The notes under the pieces were generated by a model, which had not been told where the DNA came from, did no database searches, and was given only the letters and a program-made list of their open reading frames with translations. Of a stretch of 64,000 nt of DNA, positions 35,312-44,085 are shown piece after piece. Each line of letters begins with the position of its first letter. Positions within the stretch are counted from its first letter, which is position 1. Source of the DNA: Shewanella sp. AS1 (GTDB lineage: Bacteria; Pseudomonadota; Gammaproteobacteria; Enterobacterales; Shewanellaceae); assembly GCF_021412565.1 (NCBI RefSeq), contig NZ_JAKCLJ010000001.1:682001-746000 (forward strand). The letters run 5' to 3'. The position numbers and the translations under genes were made by a program.

Positions 35312-36898
35312 ATGCAAAATCATTCTGACCTATATGATATTGGTGTGATAGGCCTAGGCGTTATGGGCAAAAACCTTGCGCTGAATATCGCCGATAACCG
35401 CTATCGTGTTGCGGCATTCGATCTTGATAAAAACAAGGTAGATGCCCTGTTAATGCAGGAAGAAAAGGAGCGTCCCACTGGCACTTCTGCTCGTATTTTG
35501 GGTTGCCGCGACCTTGCCCAGATGCAAAGTACCTTAAGTAAACCCCGGATTTTTGTGTTGTCTGTACCTGCCGGGGCCGCCGTGGATGGAGTCTGCAGTG
35601 CACTGCTTGAAGCCTGTATCGAAACCCATGATATCGTCATCGACACAGGCAACAGCCTGTGGACGGATACCATATCGCGGGAAACTCAGTATGCCGATAA
35701 GTTCACCTTCTTTAGCTGCGCCATCTCGGGAGGTGAGATGGGCGCGCGTTTCGGCCCCTCCCTGATGCCAAGTGGCGACATTAGGGCCTGGGAGCGGATA
35801 AAACCCATCTGGCAGGCGATTGCCGCCAAGGTGGACCCCAAAACAGGCTTGCCAATAGAGCGTCAGGAGCCGGGCAATCCAGTAACAGAGGGTGAGCCCT
35901 GCACCACATATATCGGTCCGGCCGGTTCGGGTCATTACGTCAAGATGGTACACAATGGCATCGAATACGCCGACATGCAGTTGATCTGTGAGGCCTATCA
36001 TCTGCTAAGCCAGGTGTGCGGCATGAGCGCCTTTGATATTAGCCAGGTATTTGAGCGCTGGGACAGGGGCGAGCTCAACAGTTATCTGATGGCGATCAGC
36101 GCCGAGGTGTTGGCACAGGCCGACCCTTTAAGTGACAAGCCGCTGGTGGAGATGATCTTAGATAAGGCGGGTCAGAAGGGCACAGGATTATGGACTGCGG
36201 TCAGCAGCCTGCAGATAGGTTGCCCGGCGCCCACTATCGCCGAGGCTGTTTATGCCAGAGCCATGAGCACTCAGAAAGTTCAGCGTCAGCAGCTCAGTCA
36301 ATTGCTTGCAGGCCCCAGGCTAACGCCGCTGGATGGCGAAGAGCGCCAAGTGTTTATTGATCAACTGGAGAGTGCCCTCTACTGCGCCAAAGTGGCCTGT
36401 TATGCCCAGGGATTTCAGCTGATGGCAATGAGCGCCACTGAGAATGGTTGGCAGTTGGACTTTGCCGAAATCGCTAAGATCTGGCGCGCCGGTTGTATTA
36501 TCCGCGCCAAATTCCTGCAATCCATCACCCTCGCTTACCAAAAAGGGGCTTACCAACTGGGCGCTTCACAACAAGGCGCTTACCAACTGGACGCCGATAA
36601 AGGCGCGGGACTGACCAATCTGCTGATGGCCGAGAGTTTCAGCCTTGCCCTGTCAGCCAAACAGCTGGATTGGCGCAGCGCTGTGGCCAATGCCACCTTG
36701 CGCGGCGTGCCTGTCCCCTGTATCGCTTCGGCGCTGGCCTATTACGACAGTTATCGCTGTGAGACTCTGCCTGCCAACTTGTTACAGGGGCAGCGCGACT
36801 TTTTCGGCGCTCACTCCTTCGAGCGCATCGACAAGCCTGCCGGTGATAAGTATCACCTTAACTGGAGCCAGACCGAGCGTACTTTGGAAAAGCGTTAA
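35312..36898 (+). CDS. gnd: 6-phosphogluconate dehydrogenase, decarboxylating
   Basis: A 528-residue NADP enzyme that converts 6-phosphogluconate to ribulose 5-phosphate and CO2 in the pentose phosphate pathway. Started at the ATG at 35312 (MQNHSDLYDIGVIGLGVMG); the frame is open upstream only through the 17-bp repeats. The nucleotide-binding GLGVMG is at residues 14-19, the active-site 'GPAGSGHYVKMVHNGIEYADMQLI' mid-protein, 'LDKAGQKGTGLWT', 'GCIIRAKFLQ', and the C-terminal 'AYYDSYRCETLPANLLQGQRDFFGAHSFERID' are present. It is longer than the usual ~470 residues, partly because of a repeat insertion near residue 412. It ends tail to tail with the XRE regulator, sharing TTAA as both stops. 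Confidence 0.95.
   Translation: MQNHSDLYDIGVIGLGVMGKNLALNIADNRYRVAAFDLDKNKVDALLMQEEKERPTGTSARILGCRDLAQMQSTLSKPRIFVLSVPAGAAVDGVCSALLEACIETHDIVIDTGNSLWTDTISRETQYADKFTFFSCAISGGEMGARFGPSLMPSGDIRAWERIKPIWQAIAAKVDPKTGLPIERQEPGNPVTEGEPCTTYIGPAGSGHYVKMVHNGIEYADMQLICEAYHLLSQVCGMSAFDISQVFERWDRGELNSYLMAISAEVLAQADPLSDKPLVEMILDKAGQKGTGLWTAVSSLQIGCPAPTIAEAVYARAMSTQKVQRQQLSQLLAGPRLTPLDGEERQVFIDQLESALYCAKVACYAQGFQLMAMSATENGWQLDFAEIAKIWRAGCIIRAKFLQSITLAYQKGAYQLGASQQGAYQLDADKGAGLTNLLMAESFSLALSAKQLDWRSAVANATLRGVPVPCIASALAYYDSYRCETLPANLLQGQRDFFGAHSFERIDKPAGDKYHLNWSQTERTLEKR
36545..36601 (+). repeat. In-frame repeat insertion within gnd
   Basis: A 30-base unit starting ggggcttaccaactgggcgc is followed by a related 27-base unit, encoding GAYQLGASQQ then GAYQLDADK. 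E. coli Gnd has about 18 fewer residues at this point, between the helices ending ITxAY and beginning NLL. Confidence 0.8.
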
Positions 36899-38427
36899 CC
36901 CGCACACTGGCCATTTGCGTAGCAGCTCGGGCTTCTCGGGCAGCTCGCGCCTCTGGCGCAGATCAGCCGCGCCTGATTTTCTATGCCGCGCTCGACCCAG
37001 TTGATATTGAGGATCCGCGCCACTCGCTTAAGATCTTGTTTTATGCCCAAGGGCAGCGGCGCACTGCCGTCGCAGCCCACACAAACCTGCTTAAGTTCCC
37101 TGGCAATGGCATCTGCATCGCCGCCTTGGGCCTCGATGGCGGGGTTAAGATCGATACCCGCACACAGCACATGGGGGTTACCCGCCAAGTCCTTGACCCG
37201 AATCGACTCACAACAATAGATCTTAGGCTCTTTGGCCACATCCAAAATGGAGATCTGCGCCGACGAGCCCTTGGATTGATCGCCAAGCATGCGAAATACT
37301 GCCCAGTGCTGGCAGGGATCTTCCACCTGGCGCATATTGCCCCAGGGCAATGGGATGCCGTTACCCCGGTAGACCGCCTTGAGTTTTCCCGGTGAATAGG
37401 CATCGAAATAGTGCCAGTGTTTGTAGGGAGAGACAGCCGTCATGCGGCGCATCGCCACAGAGGGGGAAACCCCTATCTTACTAGCCACATCTATCTCATA
37501 GCCATGGCTGTCTAAAAGTTGCCTGAAGGGAACCTTGGGGCAGAGCAGGGCGCCCGCGAAGAAACTGGACTCGAAATCGCGCCAGGCATGAAGGATATCC
37601 TGGGGATCGACACTGCCGGAATGGGAAGGCTGTACGCTCTCATCCCCCAGGCTGGTGCCATGGCTGCGACCGGCCACCATTATGCTCTTTAAGCCATCTT
37701 TGTTGTGCAGCACGCAGTGGCCTATGTGCACGGCGAGATCGTACTTGAGCCTGTTGTTGTGTTTCTCTAGCAACTTGTTGAGATAGATGTGGTTTGGCAG
37801 CTCAAAGTAGGAGGTGATGAGATGCTCGGCGCTCACCCCTGCCTCTTGGTAAATCGCTTTGGGCGCCTTGGTAAACCAGCTGATTTTCAGCCCGAGCCTG
37901 TTAATGATCTCAAGCAGCTCTTCGAGACTTAGAGGCAGGCGTTTCTGGCCTATCTCATCGGCGGCGCGTTCAAGGTCGGGAAAATGATTCTGGTGATGCT
38001 CCTGATGGGCGCGGATCAGCAGGTGTGCAAACTGACGCCCGCTAATTCCTGTCTGGGACAGCATCTCTGGGATGGCTATCTGCAGTATCTCATTGGAAAA
38101 CAAGAAGCTGGGCTCTAGCGCCATACCGCTGATCCCGCCGCGACTGCCTTTTAGTGGTGTAATGGCCTGCTCTTCGGGCACATCGTCGAGAAACCAGCTG
38201 ACCTCCTTTTGAAACACGGCGGCGATCACCTCCAGCATGCCACTGCTGGGCACACGTTTACCTCTTTCTATCATGGAGAGGTAGGAGACAGAAGGTGCGG
38301 ACTCGGCATCGATGCGAACGCAGCGCGCCGAGAGATCTTCCATGGTGAGATGGTTACGCTTTCTCAGATTACGTATCTTGGTGCCCAGAAAATGGGACTT
38401 TCGCATCAGGCTGGTCTGTGGCTTCAT
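36895..38427 (-). CDS. XRE-family regulator with IrrE-like and short-chain acyl-CoA sensing domains (RamB/PrpR-like)
   Basis: A 510-residue regulator. The N-terminal helix-turn-helix (about 15-75) includes 'KIRNLRKRNHLTMEDLSARCVRI...SVSYLSMIERGKRVPSSGML'. The middle has an ImmA/IrrE-like region ('HIGHCVLH', 'FESSFFAGALLCPKVPFRQLL', 'GVSPSVAMRRM'). The C-terminal domain is cysteine-rich (CC, C, CVGC, C, C, C and C in the last 130 residues), like the acyl-CoA/Fe-S-binding domain known from mycobacterial PrpR. Family members control glyoxylate, propionate or acetate genes. It lies divergent from a malate-synthase-like fragment, with operator-like repeats between. Its stop overlaps the gnd stop. 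Confidence 0.8.
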   Translation of the reverse strand: MKPQTSLMRKSHFLGTKIRNLRKRNHLTMEDLSARCVRIDAESAPSVSYLSMIERGKRVPSSGMLEVIAAVFQKEVSWFLDDVPEEQAITPLKGSRGGISGMALEPSFLFSNEILQIAIPEMLSQTGISGRQFAHLLIRAHQEHHQNHFPDLERAADEIGQKRLPLSLEELLEIINRLGLKISWFTKAPKAIYQEAGVSAEHLITSYFELPNHIYLNKLLEKHNNRLKYDLAVHIGHCVLHNKDGLKSIMVAGRSHGTSLGDESVQPSHSGSVDPQDILHAWRDFESSFFAGALLCPKVPFRQLLDSHGYEIDVASKIGVSPSVAMRRMTAVSPYKHWHYFDAYSPGKLKAVYRGNGIPLPWGNMRQVEDPCQHWAVFRMLGDQSKGSSAQISILDVAKEPKIYCCESIRVKDLAGNPHVLCAGIDLNPAIEAQGGDADAIARELKQVCVGCDGSAPLPLGIKQDLKRVARILNINWVERGIENQARLICARGASCPRSPSCYANGQCAG

Positions 38428-38436
38428 TTTGTAAAA

Positions 38437-38476
38437 TTCACACTGTGAAATTTTTATTGTGAAATTGTAGTGAAAA
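38437..38476. promoter_or_regulatory. Operator-like repeats upstream of the XRE regulator
   Basis: A perfect dyad TTCACA-C-TGTGAA (38437-38449), followed by two more half-sites, tgtgaaa (38458-38464) and agtgaaa (about 38470-38476). The position just ahead of the regulator start suggests an autoregulatory site also acting on the divergent gene. Confidence 0.5.
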
Positions 38477-38631
38477 AGTAGCTAGACTACAAATTAGCCA
38501 AAGGTGGAACCCTAAATGGCGAGCAGATGGCGGTTTTACAGGCTCACTCAATCTTGAATGAACTTGATAGACCCAGAACGAAGCGTAACAAACACACAGT
38601 GATAGACAAAGCGACTTAATAGGTGATGAAG

Positions 38632-39192
38632 ATGAATATACAAGCTAAGCAGACAGATGTAATTGAGCAAGGTATCTATAGCTTCATCAAGCAGGTGATG
38701 CCAATGACACAAAGTGATGGCAACTGTGATGGAAATAGTGCCTTGGCCATAGAGACTCGAAATGACCACAGTCATACTTATGCCAAGCAGGTTCTGGATA
38801 AGTACTTTCCCTTGAGTGGTGGCTCTCATCTGGATGTCACCAGCTATGTGATCTATTATCAGCAGCTGCTCGCTTTCTTTCGCGATGGTACTCAGAGCGG
38901 CCTGGTCGAACCTAAGCAGTTTGTGGCATTTGCTGGCCATAAATGCGAGCCCTGTGCCGTTTTGCTCAAGAACAATGGTTTTCACCTTGAATTATCTCTC
39001 AACTGTCAGCAGGGTTCGGCCAGGGAAGATCTTTCCGGTATTAAAGATGTGCAGGTTGAGGCGGCGCTAATGACAATCGTGAGCAGTGAGCAGGCCCCCT
39101 TCGCCCGTCGCTGGACCAGTCTGATCACGGGTCTGGAAGATAAGGTGGAGAAGCAGTTTACCGCCAAAGACGGCTTGGTTTATGAGTTATAA
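38632..39192 (+). CDS. Stand-alone malate synthase G-like fragment
   Basis: A 186-residue protein; start chosen at the ATG at 38632 with AGGTG eight bases upstream. From about residue 45 it aligns by eye with E. coli malate synthase G residues 150-330: 'LDKYFPLSGGSHLDVTSY', 'KQFVAFAGH', 'CAVLLKNNGFHLELSLN', 'GIKDVQVEAALMTIV', and 'FTAKDGLVYEL'. Full-length enzymes have about 720 residues. The next motif, normally DCEDSVAA, is here SSEQAP, and the rest of the catalytic barrel is absent, so it cannot catalyse malate formation. It is either a degenerate gene or a small protein with a regulatory role, and is paired with a RamB-like regulator. Confidence 0.7.
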   Translation: MNIQAKQTDVIEQGIYSFIKQVMPMTQSDGNCDGNSALAIETRNDHSHTYAKQVLDKYFPLSGGSHLDVTSYVIYYQQLLAFFRDGTQSGLVEPKQFVAFAGHKCEPCAVLLKNNGFHLELSLNCQQGSAREDLSGIKDVQVEAALMTIVSSEQAPFARRWTSLITGLEDKVEKQFTAKDGLVYEL

Positions 39193-39234
39193 ATTGAAAT
39201 ATTATTAAGATGCTTAACCGCAAATGTTTAACAG

Positions 39235-39267
39235 CAAAAAGGCCTGTGAAATCACAGGCTTTTTTGC
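39235..39267. terminator. Bidirectional terminator
   Basis: Stem AGCCTGTGA/TCACAGGC(T) flanked by an A run on the left and six T on the right, between the converging malate-synthase-like gene and menA. Confidence 0.85.
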
Positions 39268-39281
39268 TATCTGGCCCAGTT

Positions 39282-39307
39282 GTCTGTGTCAGTAGTCTGT
39301 GTCAGTA
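39282..39307 (+). repeat. 13-bp tandem duplication across the menA stop
   Basis: Two identical copies of gtctgtgtcagta. The menA TGA (complement of tca, 39302-39304) lies in the second. Confidence 0.9.
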
Positions 39308-40177
39308 AGTAAAAGCAAACCCTAAGCTGAACAGCAGACTGAAAATCACGGTTAGCTTTGCCGTTCGGCCAATAAAAGGATTGAGGGCTTGGCCTGTAGT
39401 CTGGCTGAACTCATTGGCCAGTTTACGGGCCAGCAATAGAGAGAGCGCCGCCAACAGCACAGGTACGCCGGGCAAAATCCCCAGCAAAAAGCCGCCAATT
39501 AACAGGGCGAATGGCAGGTAGATCAGCGCCCGATAGAGTAGCTGCGCCTGCGCTTCTCCCATCTTGACCGCTAGGGTAAATTTTCCCGCCTTGGTGTCAG
39601 TCGCTATGTCGCGGGTGTTGTTGACCAGCATCACGGCAGCATTAAATAGGCCGATGGCGCTGCCTAAGATCCAGGCGCTTAGGCTGGTATCCTGTGCCTG
39701 AAGGTAATAACTGCCAACCACGGCCACCAGACCGAAAAAGACAAATGCAGCCACTTCGCCCAGCCCGTGGGAAGCCAGCGGATAGGGACCGCCGCTATAG
39801 CACAGGGCGCCTAAGATGGACGCGGCTGCCAATACTGCTATGGGCCAGCCACCGTGGTGAATCAGGATGGAACCGACGGCGAGAGCGAGTAACAAGCATA
39901 AGATCATGGCATTACGCACCTTATCCGGTGCGAGCAGGCCGCTCTGGGTCACACGCACAGGACCGATGCGCTCATGGGTATCGACACCGCTTTTATAGTC
40001 AAAATAGTCATTGGCCAGATTGACGGCTATCTGCAGCAGGATGGCGCATAACATAGAGGTGACGGCGATCAGCCAGCTAAATTGCACGAAATGAAAGGCT
40101 AAGGTGTTACCCACTAGCAGGGGGCCGATGGCGGCCGGTAAAGTGCGTGGGCGTGACGCCAGGATCCAAGGGTTCAT
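39302..40177 (-). CDS. menA: 1,4-dihydroxy-2-naphthoate polyprenyltransferase
   Basis: A 291-residue inner-membrane UbiA-family prenyltransferase that attaches the isoprenoid tail to 1,4-dihydroxy-2-naphthoate, giving demethylmenaquinone. About nine transmembrane helices are visible. The first Asp-rich motif is NLANDYFDYKSGVD and the second DIATDTKAGKFTL, both MenA-specific. Menaquinone is the electron carrier that feeds the Mtr pathway in Shewanella, so the gene is functionally linked to the cytochromes at the right end. It is monocistronic. Confidence 0.94.
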   Translation of the reverse strand: MNPWILASRPRTLPAAIGPLLVGNTLAFHFVQFSWLIAVTSMLCAILLQIAVNLANDYFDYKSGVDTHERIGPVRVTQSGLLAPDKVRNAMILCLLLALAVGSILIHHGGWPIAVLAAASILGALCYSGGPYPLASHGLGEVAAFVFFGLVAVVGSYYLQAQDTSLSAWILGSAIGLFNAAVMLVNNTRDIATDTKAGKFTLAVKMGEAQAQLLYRALIYLPFALLIGGFLLGILPGVPVLLAALSLLLARKLANEFSQTTGQALNPFIGRTAKLTVIFSLLFSLGFAFTY

Positions 40178-40736
40178 TATCTCTATTCGTCATTGTTGAC
40201 CGACCGTTTCATCCCATAGATTATCAATCTTGAAGACTGATAGAGTCGCTACGCTTGGCATTATCGGCTCAAACAGTGGTGAGTCGCGATATTGGCAATA
40301 TTGGCGAGCTTAGTGTTTCGATGTTTTTGGGACGTTATGTTAACGATATTGATCGGTATTAGCTTATTGGGATTGGGCATCAAGGCCCAGAACAGTGGAC
40401 TAGATTATCAAAATTGCTGATTCGAATGAAGAGCTTGTATTAGCATTCTATGAAACATTTCAATTTAATTGTGACCCGCCTATGACTTTTTCATCTTGGT
40501 GAATCCAAACTGTTAAATCGATGTGAAAAACATGAGCAAACGCACAGTTATCTGGAAAGTCATCAGTATAACTGTTGTAAGGCTCAAAGAATCTGAGCCT
40601 AAGATATGCTGTTATATGATTTTAATCTCAATATTAACATGCAGTTAATTCGGTTTAGCTAAAGTGAACTCATTTATGATTTAAGCTGAAATCATCAACT
40701 GTGGGTTGATTGTCGAAATGTGTAAGGAATAAGCAG
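40178..40736. other. Divergent intergenic region between menA and the SDR gene
   Basis: 559 bases with both outward promoters expected. One hairpin AGGCTCA/TGAGCCT (40580-40600) without a T run, and an imperfect inverted repeat around atcatcaac...gttgat just before the SDR gene. No ORF with coding character. Confidence 0.45.
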
Positions 40737-41657
40737 ATGATGCGATTTAGTGAACAGGTTGCCGTGATCACAGGTGCAGCATCTGGATTGGGGCGGGCCT
40801 ATTCGCTTGCCTTAGCTCAGCGTGGCGCTAAGATTGCCCTGATCGATTCTGGCTACGCCGATACCCGTGAGGACAATGAGCGTGCTGAGTTAGAGGCGAC
40901 TGTTACCAAACTCAAAGCGCTGGGCGCCGATGTTCTGGATTTTTGCCTCGATGTTCGCGATGAAGAGGGTCTGGTACAAGCGGTTAACCGTATTCATCAG
41001 CAGTGGGGCCGAATCGATATTTTGATCCATAGCGCCAGCATTCATCAAACCTGCATGTTCGATGCCATAACAAAAGAGCAGTGGCAGGCGCAGTGGGATA
41101 TCGATGTGCATGGCTGTTTTTATCTCACTAAGCTGATTTGGCCATTGATGAAACAGCAGAATTATGGCCGGATTGTTGTCAGCAGTGCCGCCAGCGGCTT
41201 ATATGGCAATATGTATGAGACCAGCTTCAGCACAAGTAAGATGGCATTGATAGGCTTTGTTAACAGCCTGTCGATGGAGGGGGCGGAGCACAATATTTGC
41301 GTCAACTCAATCACGCCCCATGCCCTAACTAAGATGACGGAAAATCACCTGGCGCCTTCGGTTAAGTCGCTGTTTTCTACCTCCTCGGTCAACGCCGTAC
41401 TCTTATATCTCTGTACTAAGCTCGCGCCTACGGGCAAACACCTGCTGGTGGCCGCTGGCAGTGTGAGCCATGGCGGCTTTACCGAGTTTCGCCATATTCG
41501 GATCGGCGAAGACAACTGTAAGCCTGAGTCGGTTCATGAACATTGGCAGGATGTGGTGCGGGCGCCGCCTTGTTGCCATCATGCCAGCGGCGAAGATCAG
41601 GTTACTGCCTGGGCGAAACGTTGCGCAATGGAGCGAGGCCTTGATATTGGAGGATAA
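40737..41657 (+). CDS. Short-chain dehydrogenase/reductase lacking the catalytic tyrosine
   Basis: A 306-residue SDR; start at the ATG at 40737 with AAGGA eight bases upstream. The nucleotide-binding TGAASGLG is at residues 12-19, and '[12 protein letters not shown]' and the serine of the '[12 protein letters not shown]' strand are present. The catalytic YxxxK is FSTSK (Phe replaces Tyr), and the usual NNAG is HSAS. The overall sequence resembles multifunctional-enzyme-type 3-hydroxyacyl-CoA SDRs ('GLYGN...[29 protein letters not shown]'). Catalysis by the usual route is unlikely; it may bind a nucleotide or act as a partner. It precedes tesB on the same strand. Confidence 0.8.
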   Translation: MMRFSEQVAVITGAASGLGRAYSLALAQRGAKIALIDSGYADTREDNERAELEATVTKLKALGADVLDFCLDVRDEEGLVQAVNRIHQQWGRIDILIHSASIHQTCMFDAITKEQWQAQWDIDVHGCFYLTKLIWPLMKQQNYGRIVVSSAASGLYGNMYETSFSTSKMALIGFVNSLSMEGAEHNICVNSITPHALTKMTENHLAPSVKSLFSTSSVNAVLLYLCTKLAPTGKHLLVAAGSVSHGGFTEFRHIRIGEDNCKPESVHEHWQDVVRAPPCCHHASGEDQVTAWAKRCAMERGLDIGG

Positions 41658-41758
41658 CTTGCCTCTGCTTATCTAAAATCTGCGCCTATCTTCTGCTGGC
41701 AATCCCTATCTCACCTAAGGTAATCTTGTTTGCTATTTTTATCTTATTGGTAGTATGT

Positions 41759-42634
41759 ATGAGCCAAGTATTAAACGACCTTCTCTCTTTGCTTACGCTG
41801 GAACAGATTGAGGTTGGACTATACCGCGGTCAGAGTCAGGATTTAGGCTTTGGTCATGTCTTTGGTGGGCAGGTGATGGGACAGGCGTTAAGCGCGGCGG
41901 CGCAAACAGTTACAGACGATCGTCAGGTACACTCTTTTCACTCCTATTTTTTGCGCGCCGGCGATGAAAAATTACCCATAGTCTATGATGTGGAGATCAT
42001 GCGTGATGGTGGCAGTTTCAGCGCCAGGCGAGTAAAGGCTATTCAAAAAGGGCGTCCCATTTTTTATATGACCTGTTCGTTCCAGTCTGAGGAAGCCGGT
42101 TTTGTGCATCAGAGTCAGATGCCAGAGGTGCCCGGGCCTGAGGGGCTGCTTAATCAACAGGAACTGGCCATGACGCTGCGAGATAAGGTGCCGCCTAAGG
42201 TACTGGAAAAGTTTATGGCCGACTCGCCGTTAGAGATGCGTCTGGTTAATCCATCTAGTCCAGTGGCTCCTGCGGCATCAGATCCTAAGCGCTATGTGTG
42301 GAGCCGGGCAAATGGTAAGGTGCCCCAGGAACTTGCGCTTCATGAATATCTGCTGGCCTATGCTTCGGATTTTAATTTTCTGGTGACCGCGGCTCAGCCC
42401 CATGGGGTCTCATTTTTAACCCCTGGCGTGCGCATGGCGACCATAGATCATGCCATGTGGTTCCACCGTCCGCTGGACTTGAGCCAATGGTTACTCTATA
42501 GCATAGAGAGTCCTAATGCCGGTGGTGGGCGTGGGTTTGTGCGAGGTGAATTTTTTACGCAAAATGGAGAGCTGGTTGCATCGGCAACCCAGGAGGGGCT
42601 GATCCGTTATGCTCGTTCAGATGCTCAAAAATAG
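41759..42634 (+). CDS. tesB: Acyl-CoA thioesterase II
   Basis: A 291-residue double-hotdog thioesterase that hydrolyses medium- and long-chain acyl-CoA. Start chosen at the ATG at 41759 ([18 protein letters not shown]), matching the family N terminus. '[26 protein letters not shown]', '[13 protein letters not shown]', and the C-terminal '[47 protein letters not shown]' with the catalytic Asp, Thr and Gln environment are characteristic. It is followed by a YbaY-type lipoprotein, as these two are also neighbours in E. coli. Confidence 0.95.
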   Translation: MSQVLNDLLSLLTLEQIEVGLYRGQSQDLGFGHVFGGQVMGQALSAAAQTVTDDRQVHSFHSYFLRAGDEKLPIVYDVEIMRDGGSFSARRVKAIQKGRPIFYMTCSFQSEEAGFVHQSQMPEVPGPEGLLNQQELAMTLRDKVPPKVLEKFMADSPLEMRLVNPSSPVAPAASDPKRYVWSRANGKVPQELALHEYLLAYASDFNFLVTAAQPHGVSFLTPGVRMATIDHAMWFHRPLDLSQWLLYSIESPNAGGGRGFVRGEFFTQNGELVASATQEGLIRYARSDAQK

Positions 42635-42657
42635 GCAAAAATAAATAGGCAATTACT

Positions 42658-43056
42658 ATGAAAATGAAACTAAAAAAGATCTTTGCATTCGCATCTTTGT
42701 TGTTGCTTAGTGCCTGTGTCACAGTAGAACCTGAGCCGCCTGTGATAGTGAATGGCGCGGCGGGGTATTTAGAAAAAGTGAACCTACCCCAGGGAAGCAG
42801 TATCACAATTGCGGTGATTGATTTAGACACGCCGGGTGTGATAGTGGCACAAAAGACCTTCAATATCGCCAAGGCCCCAGTGCCATTTAAGTTCACCTTT
42901 GCGGCAGATACCATAGATAAGTCTGTGAACTATGGCGTCGTCGCCATGATTCTTTACCAGAATAAGGTGATTTTTCAGACCTATGATAAGTTCCCCGTGA
43001 TCAATAACGGTAAATATACGACCGAGGTGCTGATGAAACTGGTGAGTAACCGTTAA
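42658..43056 (+). CDS. YbaY-family lipoprotein
   Basis: A 132-residue lipoprotein with signal 'IFAFASLLLLSAC', lipid-modified at about residue 20. The mature part has the YbaY beta-sandwich pattern: 'VNGAAGYLEKVNLPQGSSITIAVIDLD', 'FKFTFAADTIDKSVNYGVVAMIL', 'DKFPVINNG'. E. coli ybaY, next to tesB, is of unknown precise function, although it is known as an outer-membrane-associated glycolipoprotein. Transcribed with tesB; a terminator follows. Confidence 0.8.
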   Translation: MKMKLKKIFAFASLLLLSACVTVEPEPPVIVNGAAGYLEKVNLPQGSSITIAVIDLDTPGVIVAQKTFNIAKAPVPFKFTFAADTIDKSVNYGVVAMILYQNKVIFQTYDKFPVINNGKYTTEVLMKLVSNR

Positions 43057-43113
43057 TCTCATCCCTGTGTTTTTGTGATAAACCGTTTTTATCAAACTGT
43101 TTATCAAAGAAAG

Positions 43114-43137
43114 AGAAGGAGCCGATGGCTCCTTTTT
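43114..43137 (+). terminator. Terminator of tesB-ybaY
   Basis: Stem AAGGAGCC/GGCTCCTT followed by TTT, 60 bases after the YbaY stop and just before the converging SDR gene. Confidence 0.75.
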
Positions 43138-43149
43138 ACATTTTCTTGC

Positions 43150-43926
43150 TCACTCTTTAGTGCTGTTTTTCGCCGCTTTAGCCGCCTGGCGCTGCGCTTT
43201 AGTTCGCCAGTGGCGAGTATTGTAGATAAACTCCGGCAGTAACTTGGTCAGCCAGGCCACCAGGCGCCAGCGCTTGGTGATATAGGCCTTGCGTTTGGCC
43301 GATTGCATCGCCTTGATCACCTGCTTAGCAACTTCATCCGGTGGCGACAGCCAGAGCCTGCTTTTTTGCATCGCGGCCTTATCCAGTAAACCCAGTTGCA
43401 GATCGGTAATAGTGATGGGCAGTTTCAGGCGCTGGGCATGCATGCTCAAGCCTTCGAGATAATTGCTGGCGTAGGCTTTCGAGGCATGGTACGCCACGCT
43501 CGGGCCGCCGCGCAGGCCGGCAATAGAGTTGATGGCAGCTAACTGACCATAGCCTTGTTCTTTAAACAGCTTAAATACCGTATTACATACGGCGCTAAAG
43601 CCCTGCACATTGACGGTAATGATATCGGCCTCGGGTTGCCAGGGTAGGCTGGGGTCATAGCTGTTAAGTCCGGTATTGACCAGCACTAAGTGCGCGCCGC
43701 CTAGCTCTTGCCAAATCGTTTCCAGTGATTGGATCACCGCCTGGGGATTTTCAATTTCCAGCCCATACACCCTTGCTTTAGTGGGCAGAGAGGCTGCAAA
43801 TTCGCTTAAAGCTGCGGGATCTTGAGAGAGAAGGGCCAGTTCGACCTGCTGCTCGGCGAGTTGTTTGGCTATTTCACGACTGAGGAGTGAGCTGGCGCCC
43901 ACGATAATGGCTGTAGCTTGGGTCAT
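43150..43926 (-). CDS. Short-chain dehydrogenase/reductase family protein
   Basis: A 258-residue SDR, started at the ATG at 43926 (MTQATAIIVGASSLLS). It has the catalytic serine in 'AAINSIAGLRGG' and an intact YHASK (SVAYHASKAYASNYLEGLSMHA), although the glycine motif is loosened to GASSLLS. The C-terminal 'AYITKRWRLVAWLTKLLPEFIYN' is basic and amphipathic, as in membrane-associated SDRs. Substrate is unknown. It lies divergent from metA across a spacer holding MetJ boxes. Confidence 0.82.
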   Translation of the reverse strand: MTQATAIIVGASSLLSREIAKQLAEQQVELALLSQDPAALSEFAASLPTKARVYGLEIENPQAVIQSLETIWQELGGAHLVLVNTGLNSYDPSLPWQPEADIITVNVQGFSAVCNTVFKLFKEQGYGQLAAINSIAGLRGGPSVAYHASKAYASNYLEGLSMHAQRLKLPITITDLQLGLLDKAAMQKSRLWLSPPDEVAKQVIKAMQSAKRKAYITKRWRLVAWLTKLLPEFIYNTRHWRTKAQRQAAKAAKNSTKE

Positions 43927-44005
43927 GGAGGTTTTCGATATCAAATGGTTGGCCTATGATAGAAAGATAATCCCACAAGGACAAGATTTAATAGAGTGGA
44001 TGTGT

Positions 44006-44021
44006 AGACATCTAGAAGTCT
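44006..44021. promoter_or_regulatory. MetJ operator (two tandem met boxes) upstream of metA
   Basis: AGACATCT followed directly by AGAAGTCT; each matches the met-box consensus AGACGTCT at seven of eight positions. MetJ binds tandem met boxes cooperatively with S-adenosylmethionine. The site lies 150 bases before the metA start, so the promoter is probably within or next to it. Confidence 0.85.
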
Positions 44022-44040
44022 TTATGTATGATAAGTCCAT

Positions 44041-44085
44041 CATGTATGCAAAAGTCATGTATGTAACAGCCAAATGTGCAACAGC
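44041..44085 (+). repeat. 15-bp tandem array, three copies, in the metA leader
   Basis: Units catgtatgcaaaagt, catgtatgtaacagc and caaatgtgcaacagc; a more diverged fourth copy may precede (around 44023-44037). Confidence 0.75.
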
